Shown here: positions 59,238 to 64,000 of the stretch, piece after piece
Numbering within the stretch: the stretch's first letter is position 1
Layout: the number at the start of each line of letters is the position of its first letter
From: Limnohabitans_A sp048020265
Lineage (GTDB): Bacteria; Pseudomonadota; Gammaproteobacteria; Burkholderiales; Burkholderiaceae_C
Assembly: GCF_048020265.1 (NCBI RefSeq)
Contig: NZ_CP171843.1
Span: forward strand, 2,604,001-2,668,000
Direction: 5' to 3'
Length of the DNA: 64,000 bases
The notes under the pieces: generated by a model
Database searches by the model: none
What the model saw: the letters and a program-made list of their open reading frames with translations, nothing else
Told to the model about the DNA's origin: nothing
Made by a program: the position numbers and the translations under genes

Positions 59238-60212
59238 ATGAAAAATCGTCCGTGGATCCGGATCATCTTGAGCGCCGCCTTGGCTTGCACTGGCCTGAGC
59301 GCTGGGGCCCAAAGCTATCCCAGCAAACCGATCACCATGGTGGTGCCTTTTCCGCCCGGTGGCGTGGCAGACACGGTGGGCCGGCCTGTGGCCGAAGCCA
59401 TGTCGCGCCACCTCAAACAAAGCATCGTGGTGGAAAACAAAGGTGGCGCGGGCGGTGGCATTGGCATGGCGCAAGTGGCCAAGTCCAAGGCCGATGGCTA
59501 CACCGTGCTGATGTCGCTGTCTTCGCTGGTGGTTTTGCCTGAAGCTGACAAGATCCTGCAGCGTGCCCCCTTGTTCCAGGTCAACCAGCTCAAGTCCATT
59601 GCACGCTTCACCGCCGACCCCACCGTGCTGGTGGTGCGTGCCGACAGCCCCTGGAAGACTTACGCTGAATTCATGGCCTATGTGAAGACCAACCCCGGCA
59701 AGATTTCCTTCGGCTCGTCGGGCAACTACGGCACCATGCACGTGCCGATGGAGCAACTCAAAGCCGCCACCTCCACGTTCATGCTGCATGTGCCCTACAC
59801 CGGCGCAGGTCCTGCAGTCTTGTCTTTGCTGAGCGGCCAAATCGAAGCCTTGTCCACAGGACCCGCCAGCGTCAAGCAACACATCGCTTCGGGCCGCTTG
59901 CGTGCCCTGGCGCATTGGGGTGAAGGTCGCCTGGCCAGCATGCCCGACGTGCCCAGTCTCAAAGAGCTGGGCGTACCGATTCAATACTCGCAATGGTCGG
60001 GCTTGTTTGTGCCTGCCGACACACCGGCTGCCGTGGTGGACAGCTTGCGCCAAGCGGCCAGATTTGCCGCAGAGGACCCACGCGCTGTGGCCGCATTGAC
60101 GGCCTCGGGCACTTCGTTCATGTACCAGGACGCTGCCGAGTTTGACCGTTTTGTGCAAAACGACGCCAAAGCCATGAGCGCCCTCGTCACCCGCATCGGT
60201 AAGGTCGATTGA
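59238..60212 (+). CDS. TctC/Bug-family periplasmic binding protein 1
   Basis: A 324-residue extracytoplasmic solute receptor of the Bug (TctC) family, greatly expanded in Comamonadaceae and Bordetella. The signal peptide ends near residue 24 (AGA|QSYP). Then follow YPSKPITMVVPFPPGGVADT, VVENKGGAGGGIGMAQVAK and GKISFGSSGNYGT. Such receptors bind carboxylates or related compounds and may feed a tripartite transporter; no TctAB membrane genes are nearby. GAGGAG lies before ATG 59238. The ligand may be the pathway substrate. Confidence 0.92.
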   Translation: MKNRPWIRIILSAALACTGLSAGAQSYPSKPITMVVPFPPGGVADTVGRPVAEAMSRHLKQSIVVENKGGAGGGIGMAQVAKSKADGYTVLMSLSSLVVLPEADKILQRAPLFQVNQLKSIARFTADPTVLVVRADSPWKTYAEFMAYVKTNPGKISFGSSGNYGTMHVPMEQLKAATSTFMLHVPYTGAGPAVLSLLSGQIEALSTGPASVKQHIASGRLRALAHWGEGRLASMPDVPSLKELGVPIQYSQWSGLFVPADTPAAVVDSLRQAARFAAEDPRAVAALTASGTSFMYQDAAEFDRFVQNDAKAMSALVTRIGKVD

Positions 60213-60290
60213 TCCGCAGAGATCCACGACCTTTGGCCATTCACGGTACCGACACCACGGCCCCTTCTTTCACACCATCGGAGACATGAC

Positions 60291-61259
60291 ATGCTGAACT
60301 TGAGCAAGACCTTGAAATTCACCGCTTTGACTTGGCTACTGGCCTGCGGCCTGGCCCAAGCCCAAAGTTACCCCAACCGCCCCGTAAAAATTGTGGTGCC
60401 TTTTGCCGCAGGCGGGCCTGCGGACAATTACGCCCGCTTCATGGCGCAGCGCTTGGGCGAAGAGCTCAAGCAAACTTTTGTGATTGACAACAAGCCCGGC
60501 GCAGGCTCCATCATCGGCACCGATCTGGTGGCCAAATCACCCGCCGATGGCTACACCTTGCTCATGATGTCGAACACGCACACCGTGAATGAGTCACTCA
60601 TCCCAAGCAAGCCCTTTGGCCTGATGAAGGACTTTGTGGGCATCGCTCCAGTGAACTACTCCAACTTGCTCCTGGTGGTGCACCCCTCGGTGCCCGTCAA
60701 GACCGTGGGCGAGCTGGTGGCTCTGGCCAAATCCAAACCCGGCAAGCTCAACTACGCGTCTTCGGGCAATGGCACGCCCTACCACATGGCTGGCGAGTTG
60801 TTCAAGTTCATGGCCGGCATCGACATGACCCATGTGCCCTACAAAGGCAGCTCCGGCGCACGCACCGACATCGTGGGTGGCCAGGTGGACGTGATGTTTG
60901 ACGCGGAAACCACCATGGCGGCCATGTCGCGTGACAACAAGGTGCGCGCCCTGGCCGGCACGGGCCTTACCCGCTCGGCCAACCTGCAAGACCTGCCCAC
61001 GGTGGCCGAAACGGTGCCCAAGTTTGAAGCCACCATTTGGCTGGGCCTGATGGCGCCCAAAGGGACCCCCGCCGACGTGGTGAACAAGCTCAACGCCGAA
61101 GTGCGCAAGATCGTGAACAACCCCGAAGTCAAAGCCGCTTGGGCCAAGCAAGGTGCAGTACCCATGTCGATGACGGTGCCCGAGTTTGACCAGTATCTGA
61201 ACGCCGACATCGCCAAATGGGCCAACATCGTCAAGGTCTCGGGCGCCAAGCCGGACTGA
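60291..61259 (+). CDS. TctC/Bug-family periplasmic binding protein 2
   Basis: A 322-residue second Bug receptor, distinct in sequence from the first. The signal peptide ends near residue 24 (AQA|QSYP). Family segments are YPNRPVKIVVPFAAGGPADNYAR, VIDNKPGAGSIIGTDLVAKS, GKLNYASSGNGTPYHMAGE and IWLGLMAPKGTPADVVNKLN. Its stop lies 3 bp before the [2Fe-2S] subunit gene, so cotranscription is certain on spacing. Two receptors in one operon suggest two related ligands or substrate and product. Confidence 0.93.
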   Translation: MLNLSKTLKFTALTWLLACGLAQAQSYPNRPVKIVVPFAAGGPADNYARFMAQRLGEELKQTFVIDNKPGAGSIIGTDLVAKSPADGYTLLMMSNTHTVNESLIPSKPFGLMKDFVGIAPVNYSNLLLVVHPSVPVKTVGELVALAKSKPGKLNYASSGNGTPYHMAGELFKFMAGIDMTHVPYKGSSGARTDIVGGQVDVMFDAETTMAAMSRDNKVRALAGTGLTRSANLQDLPTVAETVPKFEATIWLGLMAPKGTPADVVNKLNAEVRKIVNNPEVKAAWAKQGAVPMSMTVPEFDQYLNADIAKWANIVKVSGAKPD

Positions 61260-61262
61260 CGC

Positions 61263-61736
61263 ATGACCGAACCGGTGGCATTTCAGCTCAACGGACGCCG
61301 CGTGTCGGTGCAGGGTGGCAACGGGCAAAGCCTGCTAGACCTCTTGCGCAACACACTGCAGCTCAAAGCCACACGCATGGGCTGCGGGCAAGGCCAGTGC
61401 GGGGCTTGCCGCGTCATGCTGGACGGCCATGCGGTGGCCGCCTGCGAAACGCCGCTGTGGGCCATCGAAGGCAAAAGCGTGACCACGGTCGAAGGCTTGG
61501 GCAGCCGGTCTGCGCCTCATGCCTTGCAAACCGCTTTCATAGAAGAGCAAGCCATGCAGTGCGGCTTTTGCACCAGCGGCATTTTGATGTCCGCCGCCGC
61601 CTTGCTGCAACGCGAGCTCCAGCCCACACGGGCGCAAATTGTGCAAGCCATCGATGGACATCTGTGCCGCTGCGGCGCACACAACCGGGTGGTGCGGGCG
61701 ATTGAAAAAGCCGCCGCCCGGCTCGCCGCAGCATGA
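61263..61736 (+). CDS. [2Fe-2S] subunit of a molybdenum hydroxylase
   Basis: A 157-residue small subunit of a xanthine-oxidase-family enzyme. It has the plant-type cluster motif Cys41-x4-Cys46-x2-Cys49-x11-Cys61 and the second cluster set Cys100-x2-Cys103, Cys135-x-Cys137 (QCGFCTSG and CRCGAH). This arrangement is that of IorA/NicA-like two-subunit hydroxylases without a separate FAD subunit. The stop overlaps the next start (ATGA). Confidence 0.95.
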   Translation: MTEPVAFQLNGRRVSVQGGNGQSLLDLLRNTLQLKATRMGCGQGQCGACRVMLDGHAVAACETPLWAIEGKSVTTVEGLGSRSAPHALQTAFIEEQAMQCGFCTSGILMSAAALLQRELQPTRAQIVQAIDGHLCRCGAHNRVVRAIEKAAARLAAA

Positions 61737-63964
61737 CGCCCGAGTCCCTTAAAGCGCAGCCCTTGCTGCGCCAATGGCTGGCCTTGGGGCCAGATGGACG
61801 GGTACTGGCGTTTTCGGGCAAGGTCGATTTGGGCCAAGGTATTTCCCACGCATTGCGGCTGATCGTTGCAGAAGAGTTGCGCTTACCCGCCGGGCAGATC
61901 GAGATGGTGCCGGCCAGCACACGGTTCAGCCCCGACGAAGCCGTGACCTCGGGCAGCTTGTCGGTGCAGCACTCGGGAACAGCATTGCGCTGTGCCGCCG
62001 CGCATTGGCGCGAAACCTGTCGCCAGGCCATGGCTCAGCGCTCAGGTGCTGCGCTGTCAGCGGTACGTTGTGAAGGCGGAGAGTTTCTTGCGTCCACAGG
62101 CATAACTGGCCCTGTGCTGCGGGCATCGTACGCCGTGCTGTCAGACCCTGCCATATGGCACAGCGTCATTGAGCCTTTGCATGCGCAGGCGGCACATGCC
62201 TCGCTGGACCTGAACGGCATGCCCGAGCCCACCCCAGTTCGCGCCGATGTGGCGTCCAAGGTGTTTGGCGAATTTGAGTACATCCACGACCGCACCATGC
62301 CGGGCGTGTCTTACCCCATGTGCCACGGTATGGTGTTTCGTCCCGAAACCCTCGGCGCCGAAGTGATCGAGCACGAGATGCAGGCCTTGGCCACACGCTT
62401 GCAAACAAGCGCCGGTGTGCTGAAGGTGATACGGGACGGCTTGCTGCTGGGCGTGCTGACCGAGACCGAACATGTTTTGGGTGCAATCGCCCGCCAAATC
62501 GAAGAGGGCGCAGCGCTGGGTCAGTTTTGGCGGTGCGCGGCGCAAGTGCCCGACCCTCTGGGTTTGCCAAGCTGGCTGAAAAGCCAAGCACTGGACACGA
62601 CGGTGGTGACTGACATCTCGTCCCCAGCAAATCCCAATTCAGACGCAAGCCACGCTGTACGCCACCGTGTGCTCGCCGAATTCGAGCGGCCGTTTTTGCA
62701 GCATGCCTCCATCGGCCTGTGCTGCGCTTTGGCGCAATGGACCGATCACCAACTGGAGGTCTGGACCCACAGCCAGGGCATTTACAACCTGCGGCGCGAC
62801 TTGGCACTGGCCTTCAATGTGCCAGCCGAACAGGTGCAGGTCTCGCACGTCGAGGGGGCGGGCTGCTACGGCCACAACGGCGCAGACGACGTGGCCTGGG
62901 ATGCCGCTTGGCTGGCACGGCATGTGCCCGGACGCCCTGTACGGGTACAGTGGACGCGCCAAGCCGAACTGGGCCATGCACCGCTGGCCCCGGCCATGGC
63001 GGTGCGCATCGACGCCGCTGTGGATGAAGACGGACTCTTGATGGAATGGACGCAAACCGTCTGGGGGCAAGGCCACGGCACACGGCCCGGCCGGGGCAAA
63101 ACACCTGCCTTGCTGGGCGCATGGCAAACCGCAAACCCAGCACCCGTGACCTTGGCGGTCAATGCCGCGATGGCGGTGGGTGGCGGCTCCGAGCGCAATG
63201 CCCAGCCGCCTTACGACATCGCCTCCGTCAAAGTGGTCAACCACCGCGTGCTGAACATGCCGTTTCGCGTGTCGGCCATGCGGGCCTTGGGCGCACCGCT
63301 CAATGTGCTGGCTGCCGAGTCGGTCATCGACGAACTGGCGCGTGGGCAGTCACAAGACCCTTTGGCGTTTCGCTTGGCACACCTGCGCGGTCCAGTCCAC
63401 ACGCGTGCGGCGGCGGTGCTGCAAAAAGTCACGGAGATGTCAGGCTGGACCGACGCCCCTGCCACCGAGCGGCCTGAAGGTTGGGGTCGGGGTTTGGCGT
63501 ATGCGCGTTACAAAAATACCGGCGCCTATTGCGCGGTGGTGGTCGAGCTGGTCGTGGCCGAAAAAGTCAAGCTGCACAAACTCTGGATTGCCGCTGACTT
63601 AGGCCATGTCGTGGACGCAGACGGGGCGATCAACCAGCTCGAAGGCGGCGCCTTGCAAGCGGCCAGCTGGGCGCTGTGCGAAGCGGCACAACTGAGTCCA
63701 CAAGGCATCACCTCGAACGACTGGACCCGTTACCCGATTTTGAAATTCAGCGACATGCCCGCAGTGTCGGTGGCACTGATGCCAGGCGCAGACCACGCGT
63801 CGCTGGGCGCTGGCGAATGCAGCAGCGGGCCGACCTGCGCGGCCATTGCCAACGCCATCTTCGACGCCATCGGTGTGCGCGTGCGCAGCATGCCTTTCAC
63901 CCCGGACAACCTGCTGCGCGCCATCGACAGCGATGCAGCGGTCCATCCTTCAACCCCCAGATGA
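61733..63964 (+). CDS. Molybdopterin-binding subunit of a xanthine-oxidase-family hydroxylase
   Basis: A 743-residue large subunit. The N-terminal part has WLALGPDGRVLAFSGKVDLG and QGISHALRLIVAEEL, typical of isoquinoline 1-oxidoreductase-type (IorB-like) and nicotinate hydroxylase subunits; the catalytic base glutamate is in ASLGAGECSSGPTC near the C-terminus. With the [2Fe-2S] subunit it should hydroxylate an N-heterocycle or aldehyde using water. Two-subunit enzymes of this kind pass electrons to a cytochrome; no cytochrome domain is attached, so the acceptor lies elsewhere, possibly beyond the right edge. Confidence 0.9.
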   Translation: MTPESLKAQPLLRQWLALGPDGRVLAFSGKVDLGQGISHALRLIVAEELRLPAGQIEMVPASTRFSPDEAVTSGSLSVQHSGTALRCAAAHWRETCRQAMAQRSGAALSAVRCEGGEFLASTGITGPVLRASYAVLSDPAIWHSVIEPLHAQAAHASLDLNGMPEPTPVRADVASKVFGEFEYIHDRTMPGVSYPMCHGMVFRPETLGAEVIEHEMQALATRLQTSAGVLKVIRDGLLLGVLTETEHVLGAIARQIEEGAALGQFWRCAAQVPDPLGLPSWLKSQALDTTVVTDISSPANPNSDASHAVRHRVLAEFERPFLQHASIGLCCALAQWTDHQLEVWTHSQGIYNLRRDLALAFNVPAEQVQVSHVEGAGCYGHNGADDVAWDAAWLARHVPGRPVRVQWTRQAELGHAPLAPAMAVRIDAAVDEDGLLMEWTQTVWGQGHGTRPGRGKTPALLGAWQTANPAPVTLAVNAAMAVGGGSERNAQPPYDIASVKVVNHRVLNMPFRVSAMRALGAPLNVLAAESVIDELARGQSQDPLAFRLAHLRGPVHTRAAAVLQKVTEMSGWTDAPATERPEGWGRGLAYARYKNTGAYCAVVVELVVAEKVKLHKLWIAADLGHVVDADGAINQLEGGALQAASWALCEAAQLSPQGITSNDWTRYPILKFSDMPAVSVALMPGADHASLGAGECSSGPTCAAIANAIFDAIGVRVRSMPFTPDNLLRAIDSDAAVHPSTPR

Positions 63965-63978
63965 ACAGAGAGAACAAC

Positions 63979-64000
63979 ATGCATGTATTGAGTGGCGGTG
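63979..64000 (+). CDS. Start of a further operon gene, truncated
   Basis: An ATG 14 bp after the hydroxylase stop, preceded by AGAGAGAA, opens a frame that encodes MHVLSGG before the window ends. This N-terminus recalls signal-less substrate-binding-domain proteins related to ModA, but seven residues cannot prove it. It belongs to the same operon by spacing. Confidence 0.4.

Noticed and set aside
59058..60227. Minus-strand frame opposite the first Bug receptor
   Set aside because: Shadow of a well-supported signal-peptide-bearing receptor gene.

Overview
The window looks like a chromosomal segment of a high-GC betaproteobacterium, order Burkholderiales and most likely family Comamonadaceae. 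The evidence is the set of lineage-typical genes: a PhaM-type granule protein, DUF3108 and DUF3567 proteins, two TctC/Bug-type periplasmic receptors, a NagG/NagH-like oxygenase with a NahR/NagR-like regulator, and oxyR beside recG. I cannot name the genus from the sequence. Most of the window is ordinary core genome, densely packed with many 1-4 bp gene overlaps. I found no CRISPR array, prophage or insertion sequence.

Layout. 1-5.8 kb (minus): rpe, gph, trpE, trpG, then a threonine aldolase and a LysE-type exporter sitting between trpG and the truncated trpD. 5.8-8.2 kb (plus): apaG, thiL, pgpA, pncC, ending in a hairpin terminator. 8.3-17.3 kb (minus): a ribosomal protein block from rplN to rplQ including secY and rpoA, started by a recognisable promoter and followed by the initiator tRNA. 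17.4-20.5 kb (minus): glpK-glpD. 20.6-25.5 kb: proC, ubiA, oxyR, recG, with a REP-like composite repeat between ubiA and oxyR.

25.5-34.2 kb is the most accessory part: an AT-rich promoter and a lower-GC lipoprotein gene, then queA and tgt separated by a three-gene Rieske oxygenase cluster with a divergent NahR-like regulator, then an AAA_14/DUF4143 ATPase with an apparently leaderless, palindrome-covered promoter. 34.2-39.7 kb: FIST protein, PhaM, copper chaperone PCu(A)C, a small exported protein, a GST, a DksA-like protein behind two FNR-type boxes, a VOC protein and a MarC protein. 39.7-47.7 kb: mreB-mreC-mreD-mrdA divergent from gatC-gatA-gatB, followed by a second copy of the REP-like repeat.

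47.8-58 kb holds catabolic and one-carbon functions: an FAH-family hydrolase divergent from an IclR regulator, DUF3108 and DUF3567 genes, an AbrB-family membrane protein, an omega-amino acid transaminase, purU joined to a GcvA-like regulator, and a stand-alone GlcD. 58-64 kb is a coherent catabolic operon: a GntR/FCD regulator divergent from a second FAH hydrolase, two Bug receptors, a two-cluster [2Fe-2S] subunit and a molybdopterin hydroxylase subunit, running off the right edge. It has a clear promoter with an 8-bp-arm inverted repeat at the predicted transcription start. The best candidates for under-described biology are this operon and the Rieske oxygenase island.
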